The notes under the pieces were generated by a model. That model saw only the letters and a program-made list of their open reading frames with translations, made no database searches and had not been told where the DNA came from. A stretch of 6,472 nt of DNA from Dehalococcoidia bacterium. Its GTDB lineage: Bacteria; Chloroflexota; Dehalococcoidia; Plut-88900. A program made the translations under genes and the position numbers. The DNA lies in assembly GCA_012270635.1 (NCBI GenBank), contig JAAXHX010000184.1, positions 1-6,472 of the forward strand, written 5' to 3'. Positions 1 through 5,583 of this stretch are shown here, piece by piece (position 1 is the stretch's first letter; every line of letters starts with the position of its first letter).

Positions 1-163
1 TGCAACCATACACTGGACGGCGGTGGACTATGGCAAGACCCTTGGATTAGCCTTGGAGACCGGCCTGACCGCCTACGATGCAAGCTACCTTCACCTGGCT
101 CGCACTTTGGGACTGCCTCTCGCCACCTTCGACAGGAAATTGAGCGTAGCCGCCCAGGGCTAG
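1..163 (+). CDS. PIN-domain (VapC-like) toxin, C-terminal fragment
   Basis: This is the 3' end of a gene that enters from the left edge; the first whole codon is at position 2, and 53 codons precede the TAG at 161-163. The visible protein contains LTAYDASYLHLAR followed by GLPLATFDRKL. This is the signature of the C-terminal half of PIN-domain ribonucleases of the VapC type: the Asp of TAYDA (visible residue 26) and the Asp of TFDRKL (visible residue 44) match the last two conserved acidic residues of the metal-binding active site. VapC proteins are Mg-dependent RNases, usually neutralised by a small antitoxin encoded just upstream, which here would lie outside the window. The ending shortly after the second Asp is normal for the family, so the 3' end looks intact. 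It converges on the VWA gene. A PIN protein with no toxin role cannot be excluded. Confidence 0.8.
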   Translation, partial: ATIHWTAVDYGKTLGLALETGLTAYDASYLHLARTLGLPLATFDRKLSVAAQG

Positions 164-220
164 GTTGTCCGCTGGACCCTTCGGGGCACTCGTCGGCTGG
201 GGACCCTTTACAAAGCTGTC

Positions 221-261
221 ATTCCTGCCTCCGCAGGAATCCAGGGCTGGGGTTTCCAGCC
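221..261. repeat. Tandem perfect hairpins, REP-like intergenic repeat
   Basis: Two perfect inverted repeats lie back to back in the 156-bp gap between convergent genes. The first is ATTCCTGC at 221-228 and GCAGGAAT at 233-240, with a 4-nt CTCC loop. The second is GGCTGG at 245-250 and CCAGCC at 256-261, with a 5-nt loop. The first, with its flanks (GTC before, CCAGG after), resembles the widespread dispersed motif GTCATTCCTGC..GCAGGAATCCAGG seen in many bacterial genomes, from general recollection. Neither hairpin is followed by a T-run on either strand, so a classical intrinsic terminator is not supported. The pair could still slow polymerase or protect 3' ends of the two convergent transcripts. 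Confidence 0.6.
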
Positions 262-319
262 GCTAAAACCATTCAGTCTCACCCCAATATCGGCAGTTGT
301 ACAAAGGGCTTGGTTAGGG

Positions 320-2323
320 TCAGGGCCGGATCCGCGTCCGCTTGTGGTTGACGTAGTCAACCAGTATGTATTCGCCCAGCCGATCGGCCGTGGTAAAGAA
401 CGCCCGACCCCGGTTTATCTTCGTTACCTGCTCCATGAAGTCGATCAGATAGTAGCTGGTGTCCAGCATGAAGACGTTGATGATTATCCCGTCCTTCGTG
501 CACCGCTTCACTTCCTGCAGGGTCGCCTGCACCGTGGCGAGGCTCGGCGGCCATGCGAAGTAGGGGTATCCCTGCTCCATGTGGGCCGTCGGCTCCCCGT
601 CCGTGATCATGATGATCTGCTTGTTGTCGCACTTGCGCTTTGCCAGGAACTCGCGCCCCAGTTGCAGGGCGTGCTGCATGTTCGTCCCCGGAGCGCTCTC
701 ACTAGCCCCGGTTTCCGGCAGGTCTCGGGCCTTTACCTCCTCCGCCATTAGCGAAAAGCCGATTATGTGTAGGTCGTCCTTCGGGTACTGCCCCGAGATC
801 AGGCTGTGCAGCGCCAACGCCACCTTCTTCGCCCCGAAGAAGTCCCCGCTCATGTCCATGGAGCGGCTCTGGTCCAGCAATAACACCGTTGCGCTTCGGG
901 TCTGGTGCTCGGGTCTGTATATCTCCAGGTCCGACGGCGTCATCCGCACCGGGACCCCGGGCCCCGACCTCTCCACCGCGTTCAATATCGTCCGCGGGAT
1001 GTTCAGCCGGAACGGGTCCCCAAACTCGTACCCCTTGGTGTCCTGCACGTCCTCCACCCCGATGCCGCTCCGCCTCGTCTCGTGCGCCGCCCGGCGGTCC
1101 TTCTTCATGTGCCCGAATATGTCCCTCAAGGCCTTCTGCCCGATCCTCCGCAACCCCTTCGGAGATAGCTCCATCCGGCTATCTTTGAACCGCAGGTATC
1201 CTGCCTCTTCCAACTCCCGGGCCAGCTGCCTCAGCGCCTCCACATCCTCCTCCGCCTCCTCCCCCAACACCTCCCGTAGCTTCTGAGTGTCGATTCCCTC
1301 CAGCCCTCGGCTGGCCTGCGCCCTCCGAATCTGCGCCTCCAACTCCTCCATGTCCTGCAGCCTTGACATCAGGTCCATCGCCTCGTCCCAGCTGACTTCC
1401 TCTTCACCTTCGAAGGGGTAGCTGCTTCGCCTCCGCCGAGTGGGATGCAAGGCTTCCAGGTTTTCCGCGAGGCTCGCCATCAGGTCCGCCAGGTCGGGGT
1501 CCGTTAGCTGGGCCTGCATCATCTGCTCCAGCGACTCCCGGGCCTCGTCCGAAAGGCTGTCCATCAACGACCTCATCTGCGATATCCGACGCTGCAGCTC
1601 CTCGATGAACTCCTCCAGGGTGTCGGGTATGTCGGGGAAGGCCCCCCGGTACCTCTGCTTGAACTCGTCGTAGCCCGGATCGAGACCCATGCGCTGCCGC
1701 TCCAGCATCTCGTTCAGGTCGGAAAGCATCTGCTTCAGGGCGTCCATCTCTGCGGGGCCCATGTTGCCCATCCGCTCCGCCAAGTCCCGGGCGTAGGGGT
1801 CGAGGGTCTTCTGTCTCAGCATGTCCAGCAGCTTCTGGAACTCCTCCCGCGCCTCGTCATCGAGGAACTCGTAGTCCATCAGCTCCTTGAACCGCCCCCC
1901 GACGCTTTCCGGCAAGTTGTCGAGCTGGTCGAGCTTCTTCTGTACCACCCGCTCGAGCATCTCCCGCATCCCCTCCCCCGGCTGCTGGGCGCCTGCCTCC
2001 TCCCGTCGCTTCTCCAGCCCCCGCCTCTCCAGATCTACTATCCGGTCCAGCGTCTCCTCCAGCTCGTCCATCATGGAGTCCAGGTCGTACCGCTTCAGCT
2101 GCCGCTCCTTCTCCCGACGGAGCTGGTTTATCAGGTCCCGCAGCCCCTGGAGCCGCATCCCCTGTCGGGTCTGCATCCCCCTCTCCACCAACCTTTGCAG
2201 CGCCGACTGGAGGTCGCCGTAGGCGAGCACGTCCTTCGTCAGTTCATCCATCAGTTCTTCCGCAGACGCCCTGAACGGCTCTTGCGTCCCGTCCCACTTC
2301 GAATATCTGTATCGAATGCTCAA
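320..2323 (-). CDS. VWA-domain protein, partner of a MoxR/BchI-like AAA+ ATPase
   Basis: A 667-residue protein. The start is TTG at 2323-2321: AGGTGA lies 4 nt upstream, an in-frame TGA lies seven codons before it, and the first residues (IRYRYSKWDGTQ) match the conserved start of this family. Residues about 20-360 are highly charged and mostly helical or coiled coil, rich in Glu, Arg, Leu and Met. Residues about 355-405 (EEAGYLRF..LSPKGLRRIG) look like a winged-helix element, followed by a conserved YEFGDPF block near 432-438. The C-terminal VWA domain starts near 478 and has a complete MIDAS: D484-x-S486-x-S488, T547 and D575 (ITDGEP). No signal peptide or membrane segment is seen, so it is probably cytoplasmic. 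Family proteins pair with Mg-chelatase-I-like ATPases; from memory, the M. tuberculosis Rv0958/Rv0959 pair is similar. Exact function is unknown. The likely ATPase partner is at 5571-6472, not adjacent. The gene is probably co-transcribed with the epimerase 47 bp upstream. Confidence 0.9.
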   Translation of the reverse strand: MSIRYRYSKWDGTQEPFRASAEELMDELTKDVLAYGDLQSALQRLVERGMQTRQGMRLQGLRDLINQLRREKERQLKRYDLDSMMDELEETLDRIVDLERRGLEKRREEAGAQQPGEGMREMLERVVQKKLDQLDNLPESVGGRFKELMDYEFLDDEAREEFQKLLDMLRQKTLDPYARDLAERMGNMGPAEMDALKQMLSDLNEMLERQRMGLDPGYDEFKQRYRGAFPDIPDTLEEFIEELQRRISQMRSLMDSLSDEARESLEQMMQAQLTDPDLADLMASLAENLEALHPTRRRRSSYPFEGEEEVSWDEAMDLMSRLQDMEELEAQIRRAQASRGLEGIDTQKLREVLGEEAEEDVEALRQLARELEEAGYLRFKDSRMELSPKGLRRIGQKALRDIFGHMKKDRRAAHETRRSGIGVEDVQDTKGYEFGDPFRLNIPRTILNAVERSGPGVPVRMTPSDLEIYRPEHQTRSATVLLLDQSRSMDMSGDFFGAKKVALALHSLISGQYPKDDLHIIGFSLMAEEVKARDLPETGASESAPGTNMQHALQLGREFLAKRKCDNKQIIMITDGEPTAHMEQGYPYFAWPPSLATVQATLQEVKRCTKDGIIINVFMLDTSYYLIDFMEQVTKINRGRAFFTTADRLGEYILVDYVNHKRTRIRP

Positions 2324-2327
2324 ACCG

Positions 2328-2333
2328 TCACCT
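2328..2333 (-). promoter_or_regulatory. Ribosome binding site deciding the TTG start
   Basis: On the minus strand AGGTGA sits 4 nt before the TTG at 2323-2321. A GTG overlapping this site is in another frame and meets a stop within four codons. No ATG or GTG lies between the upstream in-frame TGA and the TTG, and the next in-frame ATG is about 25 codons in and would remove the conserved WDGTQ block. The site therefore supports the TTG start. Confidence 0.6.
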
Positions 2334-2358
2334 GTAAATGGTCATGTCGACTTGCCAA

Positions 2359-2380
2359 CCGGTCCCGGGGTTAAGACCGG
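2359..2380. repeat. Inverted repeat over the epimerase stop codon
   Basis: CCGGTC at 2359-2364 and GACCGG at 2375-2380 form a perfect 6-bp stem with a 10-nt loop that contains the epimerase TAA (complement of 2371-2373). It lies about 25 bp before the VWA ribosome binding site. There is no T-run, so it is not a standard terminator; it may be an mRNA processing or stability hairpin, or chance. Confidence 0.3.
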
Positions 2381-3291
2381 AACGAGTCCACCGTCCGGCT
2401 CAACCCCTCTTCCAACGACACCGTGGGGTCCCAGCCCAACACCCGGCGCGCCTTCTCCGTATTGAGGACTATCTTGAACACCTCGCCCTCGCTCAGCGTC
2501 CTGTACTGCGGGCTGAGGGAGTTGCCGGTCAATCTGTTCAGGTGACCGAATATCTCATTGACCGAAGTCCCCACCCCCGACCCCAAGTTGAAGGCATCGT
2601 CGTCGCCCGAGCCAAGGCAGATGACGTTGGCCCTGGCCACGTCCTGGACGTACACGAAGTCCCTCTCCTGATCTCCGGTCCCGTTTATCGTCACTCGTTT
2701 CTTGCTCAGCATCCGGCTCGCGAATATCGCCACCACCCCCGCCTCCCCTCCGGGGTTCTGCCGGGGCCCGTACACGTTGGAGTACCGCAATGCAGTGTAC
2801 TTCAGGCCGTACAGGCTGCGGTAAATGGGCAGGTAGATCTCCACGGCAGCCTTGGCCGCGCCATAGGGGGCCAGGGGCCGGACGGGGTGGTTTTCGTCGC
2901 ACGGCAGGGATACCGGCTCACCGTATATGGCCCCCCCGCTGGAGGAGAAGACTATCTTCTCCACGTCGTTGTTCCGGCACTGCTCCAGGACATTGAGAGA
3001 CCCCATTATGTTCTCATCCGCATCCAGCAGGGGCCCTCGGATCGACTTCGTTATGCTGGCCTGCGCCGCCAGGTGGCAGACGAAGCGAGGCTTATGATCC
3101 TGGAAGATGCGCGCCAGCCCCGGCTCCCGAAGGTCGGCCTCCATGATCGGGACCTCCGGGTTGACGTTGTCCCTGCTGCCCGTGACCAGATTGTCGATGA
3201 CAACTACTTCGTATCCTTCCCTATGCAACGCATCGACAACGTGCGACCCGATGAAGCCCGCACCCCCCGTCACCAGGACCTTGTCAGCCAT
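2371..3291 (-). CDS. NAD-dependent nucleotide-sugar epimerase/dehydratase (GalE-like extended SDR)
   Basis: A 306-residue extended short-chain dehydrogenase, full length for the family. The N-terminal Rossmann motif is GGAGFIG (residues 9-15). D33 at the end of the second strand favours NAD(H), and the ADL motif at 52-54 and HLAAQ at 73-77 also fit cofactor binding. The catalytic set is complete: Ser in the SSSGG stretch (116-120), Y143 and K147 in YGAAK. RYSNVYGPRQ (169-178) and RDFVYVQDVA (210-219) are typical of GalE-like UDP-sugar epimerases. These enzymes oxidise and re-reduce the sugar ring through bound NAD, feeding surface polysaccharide or galactose metabolism; the exact substrate cannot be read from the sequence, and UDP-glucuronate epimerase or dTDP-glucose dehydratase-like roles are alternatives. 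The ATG at 3291 has AGGGA 6 nt upstream. It lies between the oxidoreductase and VWA genes on the same strand. It is soluble, with no signal peptide. Confidence 0.9.
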   Translation of the reverse strand: MADKVLVTGGAGFIGSHVVDALHREGYEVVVIDNLVTGSRDNVNPEVPIMEADLREPGLARIFQDHKPRFVCHLAAQASITKSIRGPLLDADENIMGSLNVLEQCRNNDVEKIVFSSSGGAIYGEPVSLPCDENHPVRPLAPYGAAKAAVEIYLPIYRSLYGLKYTALRYSNVYGPRQNPGGEAGVVAIFASRMLSKKRVTINGTGDQERDFVYVQDVARANVICLGSGDDDAFNLGSGVGTSVNEIFGHLNRLTGNSLSPQYRTLSEGEVFKIVLNTEKARRVLGWDPTVSLEEGLSRTVDSFRS

Positions 3292-3320
3292 CCATTTTCC
3301 CTAAACGATGCCCTTGCATG

Positions 3321-3335
3321 CCCTCCGTCCGAGGG
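3321..3335. repeat. Small GC-rich hairpin upstream of the epimerase
   Basis: CCCTC at 3321-3325 and GAGGG at 3331-3335 form a 5-bp stem with a 5-nt loop, and an overlapping alternative pairs GTCC (3327-3330) with GGAC (3334-3337). It falls in the leader of the epimerase if that gene has its own promoter. I could not identify a convincing -35/-10 pair here. The stem is short enough to be chance in GC-rich DNA. Confidence 0.2.
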
Positions 3336-3362
3336 ACCGGGGGCCGCTCGTGCTGGGCCCTA

Positions 3363-3396
3363 GTTTATCCTGAGTCTGTCGAAGGGAAGTATGAAC
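3363..3396. repeat. Dispersed TTCGACA-CTCAGGA type palindromic repeat
   Basis: The top strand reads GTTTATCCTGAGTCTGTCGA and continues AGGGAAGTATGAAC. The core CCTGAG..TGTCGAAGG (read CCTTCGACA..CTCAGG on the other strand) is a dispersed intergenic motif found, to my knowledge, in many unrelated bacterial genomes, usually flanked by GTTCG/CGAAC ends. Here the outer ends GTTTAT and ATGAAC are only partly complementary, so this copy looks degenerate. It sits between the oxidoreductase stop and the epimerase start. Function is unknown; a REP-like or small non-autonomous element is plausible. A genome-wide count of the core would test this. Confidence 0.6.
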
Positions 3397-3397
3397 G

Positions 3398-3414
3398 GAG
3401 GGGAACACCCCCTC
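3398..3414 (-). terminator. Possible attenuating hairpin after the oxidoreductase gene
   Basis: GAGGGG at 3398-3403 and CCCCTC at 3409-3414 form a perfect 6-bp, GC-rich stem with a 5-nt loop, starting about 5 bp beyond the oxidoreductase stop. On the minus strand the hairpin is followed by CGTTCATACTTCC, which has only scattered T residues, so strong intrinsic termination is not supported. It may partly reduce read-through into the epimerase and VWA genes. Confidence 0.35.
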
Positions 3415-3418
3415 ACAC

Positions 3419-4429
3419 CTATCCAAAGCGCCCAATCACCCCGTCCGCAAACAGCTCCAAGGACTTCTCCAAGCTCGTAAATTTGCCGTTCGACGCCTGC
3501 GTGTTCAGCACCACCGTATCGAACCCCGACACCGTCGCCATCTTCTCCACCTGGGCCCGCACCTCGTCCGGTGTACCCGCCAGCGCAAGCTGGTCGATGA
3601 ACTTGTCGGGCACCCCGCCCGGGTTCTTGGGGGCGTTCGGGTCGTGGGGGTAGGGCGAAAATCCCTTCCTGATCCGTTCTATGGCTTCCCGGTCTTCCTC
3701 GTCGAACAGGTCCGGGTCCACCCTGGACAGCAGGCTGGCCACGTGCTTGGAGGCGTGCTCCCGGGCCACGACACCGTCCTCGGCGATGGCGAAGGGCGTC
3801 CACATGATCACCCTCGCCTCCGAGGGGTCCTTGCCTGCCTCCCGCATTCCTGCGTGAACGGTGTCCAGCCCCGCCCGCACGAAAGCCGGCCCCGACCCCG
3901 CCATCAGGATGATGTTCGACGTCGCTCTCGTGGCAGCCCGGAGCATCTTCGGCCCCGTTCCCGCAACGTATATCGGGACTTGGGTTGGGCCGTCCAGCCA
4001 GGAGATGCCTCCCCTCACCCCTGAGTCGAAGTCCGTCTCCCGGCTGTCCAGGAGGTCCGTCAGCTTCCCGACGTACTCCTCCATCTCCGCAATGCGGGCC
4101 GGCCTGCGTCCTATGGTTCTGACCAGGCTGTTGCCCGTGCTCACCCCCAGAATTACCCTGCCCGGCGCAAGCTCGTTCAGGGATGCGAAGGCGCTCGCCG
4201 TCACGCTTACGTGCCGGGTGTAAGGCGCCGTCACCCCCGCCCCGAGCTTTATCCGGCTCGTGCCCAATGCGCACGCCGTCAGGGTTACGTACAGCTCCCG
4301 GCAGAGGACCTGGGAGTCGGCGATCCATAGGCTGTCGTAGCCCAGCTCCTCTGCCAACTGCGCCGTACGCACCACCTCGGGCATCGGTTTCTGGGCGAAT
4401 ATACACGCCCCGAATTTCAGCTTTCTCAT
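3419..4429 (-). CDS. LLM-class flavin/F420-dependent oxidoreductase (luciferase-like)
   Basis: A 336-residue TIM-barrel protein of the bacterial luciferase-like family, close in style to methylenetetrahydromethanopterin reductase (Mer)-like and F420-dependent enzymes. Visible hallmarks are LGYDSLWIAD (29-38), the first strands with an acidic residue used in cofactor contact; IKLGAGVTAPYTRH (60-73); LAPGRVILGVSTGNS (87-101), the conserved G-x-G-N-S-like phosphate/cofactor loop; and VPIYVAGTGPKML (151-163) leading to the C-terminal barrel half. Length is normal. The frame is open 33 codons further upstream, but that stretch is unlike the family, and ATG 4429 has AGGGGG 10 nt before it, so this start was chosen. 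The cofactor (FMN or F420) and substrate cannot be assigned. It is divergent from yvcK and followed after 127 bp by the epimerase gene. It is cytosolic, with no signal peptide. Confidence 0.88.
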   Translation of the reverse strand: MRKLKFGACIFAQKPMPEVVRTAQLAEELGYDSLWIADSQVLCRELYVTLTACALGTSRIKLGAGVTAPYTRHVSVTASAFASLNELAPGRVILGVSTGNSLVRTIGRRPARIAEMEEYVGKLTDLLDSRETDFDSGVRGGISWLDGPTQVPIYVAGTGPKMLRAATRATSNIILMAGSGPAFVRAGLDTVHAGMREAGKDPSEARVIMWTPFAIAEDGVVAREHASKHVASLLSRVDPDLFDEEDREAIERIRKGFSPYPHDPNAPKNPGGVPDKFIDQLALAGTPDEVRAQVEKMATVSGFDTVVLNTQASNGKFTSLEKSLELFADGVIGRFG

Positions 4430-4453
4430 CGACCGGATTCCCCCTGTCGAGCC

Positions 4454-4459
4454 ATTGTA
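4454..4459 (-). promoter_or_regulatory. Possible -10 element for the oxidoreductase gene
   Basis: TACAAT on the minus strand, a five-of-six match to the sigma-70 -10 consensus, ends 24 nt before the ATG and just before the AGGGGG ribosome binding site. At 17-18 bp spacing the -35 position reads GCGGAG or CGCGGA, which does not resemble TTGACA. If used, the leader would be only about 18-20 nt long. Weak evidence. Confidence 0.3.
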
Positions 4460-4482
4460 ACACCCCCCTGCGTTTTCTCCGC

Positions 4483-4516
4483 GTACGGGCTGCCCCGTGT
4501 AGTTGTCCTCCCGTGT
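4483..4516. repeat. CCCGTGT repeats in the divergent promoter region
   Basis: CCCGTGT occurs at 4494-4500 and again at 4510-4516, a 16-bp period. A near-inverted copy, GTACGGG at 4483-4489, pairs ACGGG with CCCGT (4494-4498) across a 4-nt loop. The cluster lies between the start of the oxidoreductase gene and the proposed yvcK -35 element, where an operator would be expected. No regulator gene is visible in the window. It could be chance. Confidence 0.25.
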
Positions 4517-4548
4517 GTCGACGAGCATCCCGATGTCCCACTCCTCCC

Positions 4549-4577
4549 TTGCGTCGCCATCCCCTCCCCCTTATCAT
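4549..4577 (+). promoter_or_regulatory. Predicted sigma-70 promoter of yvcK, probably leaderless
   Basis: TTGCGT at 4549-4554 and TATCAT at 4572-4577 are separated by exactly 17 bp; the -10 matches the consensus at five of six bases and the -35 at three. The first base of the yvcK ATG is at 4588, only 10 bp beyond the -10 element, where transcription is expected to begin. No Shine-Dalgarno-like purine tract lies before the ATG: the preceding bases are CCCTCGCGCT. Together these suggest a leaderless or near-leaderless mRNA. Confidence 0.5.
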
Positions 4578-4587
4578 CCCTCGCGCT

Positions 4588-5583
4588 ATGGCCAAATCCC
4601 CAGACCCCAACGCTGTAAGAATAGTCGTCATCGGCGGCGGCACCGGCAACTACGTGGTGCTCAACGGGCTCAAGCGCCACACCCCCAACCTCACCGCCAT
4701 CGTCGCCATGACCGACAGTGGGGGATCCTCCGGCAGGCTCCGCGACCAGCTCGGGCAACTGCCCCCGGGCGACGTCCGCCAATGCCTCCTCGGCCTCAGC
4801 CCAGACCAACCCAACGACTCCACCCTCCAGCGCCTCCTCGACTACCGGTTCGACCGAGGACGAGACCTTCGGGGCCACAGTTTCGGCAACCTCATGCTAG
4901 CAGCCCTCACCGAGATTACCGGCAGCATGGCCCTGGCCATCATCAAGGCCGGCCGCATGCTTCAGATCACCGGACGCGTCCTTCCCGTGACTCTGACCAA
5001 CACCGACCTCAAGGCCCGCCTCGTCGACGGCACCGTCGTCGCCGGAGAGGCCAGCATCGACGTCCGCAGCATCAAGCCCGGCGTCCTCATCGACTACGTG
5101 TACCTCGACCCCCCCGCCCAGGTGTATCCGCCCGTCGTAGAGGCCATCCTGGAGGCTGACCTTGTAGTCATGGGCCCCGGCGACCTCTACACCAGCATCA
5201 TCCCCAACCTCATGGTGGACGGCGTGCAGGATGCCATCGCCCGCACCCCGGCCAGGACCGTCTACACCTCAAACCTCATGACCAAGCCCGGGGAGTCCGA
5301 CTCCTTCAAGGTCTCCGACTTCGTTAAGGAGGTCAGGCGCTACATGGGCCCGAGGGGACGCATCGACTACCTGCTCGTCAACAACGGCCCCCTACCGCCG
5401 GCCGAGGTCGACCGCTACCGTTCCGACAACGCGCACCCCGTCGAGTTGGACGTCGAAGAATGCCTCGGCTTGGTTGGGCGGATAGTGCGCAGCCCCATGG
5501 TCGGGTCCGGGCCCCAGATCCGGCACGACTCGGAGTCCCTGGCCGACGCCATTATGGGCGTATCCCGGGATCAGGCCTCGTAG
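4588..5583 (+). CDS. yvcK: YvcK/CofD-fold family protein (UDP-GlcNAc-binding, gluconeogenesis factor type)
   Basis: A 331-residue protein, the usual length for YvcK. The nucleotide-binding start is IGGGTGNYVVLNGLK (15-29), followed by MTDSGGSSGRLR (41-52), PPGDVRQCLLGLS (59-71), GHSFGNLML (96-104) and GPGDLYTSIIPNL (197-209). GGSSGRLR and GHSFGNL point to YvcK rather than to CofD, the F420-biosynthesis lactyl transferase that shares the fold. YvcK of Bacillus and Mycobacterium binds UDP-GlcNAc and is needed for growth on gluconeogenic carbon sources and for normal cell wall and shape; its biochemical activity is unsettled. The frame is open upstream to 4183 without a stop, but that part is antisense to the oxidoreductase gene, and the ATG at 4588 is just ahead of the conserved domain. 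The usual neighbours rapZ and whiA are absent from the window. The stop overlaps the convergent ATPase gene by 13 bp. Confidence 0.9.
   Translation: MAKSPDPNAVRIVVIGGGTGNYVVLNGLKRHTPNLTAIVAMTDSGGSSGRLRDQLGQLPPGDVRQCLLGLSPDQPNDSTLQRLLDYRFDRGRDLRGHSFGNLMLAALTEITGSMALAIIKAGRMLQITGRVLPVTLTNTDLKARLVDGTVVAGEASIDVRSIKPGVLIDYVYLDPPAQVYPPVVEAILEADLVVMGPGDLYTSIIPNLMVDGVQDAIARTPARTVYTSNLMTKPGESDSFKVSDFVKEVRRYMGPRGRIDYLLVNNGPLPPAEVDRYRSDNAHPVELDVEECLGLVGRIVRSPMVGSGPQIRHDSESLADAIMGVSRDQAS

Noticed and set aside
2338..3363. Plus-strand open frame of 341 codons opposite the epimerase gene
   Set aside because: It is the complement of a high-GC gene, has no recognisable domain, and runs through the intergenic repeat; the epimerase on the other strand is complete with all catalytic residues.
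3398..3414. Strong rho-independent terminator after the oxidoreductase gene
   Set aside because: The stem is good, but there is no T-run behind it on the minus strand, so I list it only as a possible attenuating hairpin.
4183..4587. Open 135-codon extension in front of yvcK, on the plus strand
   Set aside because: It is antisense to the oxidoreductase gene and the divergent promoter, is Pro/Arg/Ser-rich low-quality sequence, and precedes the natural ATG at the start of the conserved domain.
3360..4649. Long minus-strand open frame of 429 codons over the oxidoreductase gene
   Set aside because: It is a shadow frame rich in Gly, Arg and Ala with no recognisable motif. The overlapping frame carries all the luciferase-family motifs.
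4588..5583. Assignment as CofD of F420 biosynthesis, tempting because a possibly F420-dependent oxidoreductase is next door
   Set aside because: The motifs GGSSGRLR and GHSFGNL are those of YvcK; CofD has a different start and substrate-binding blocks. No other F420 biosynthesis gene is in the window.
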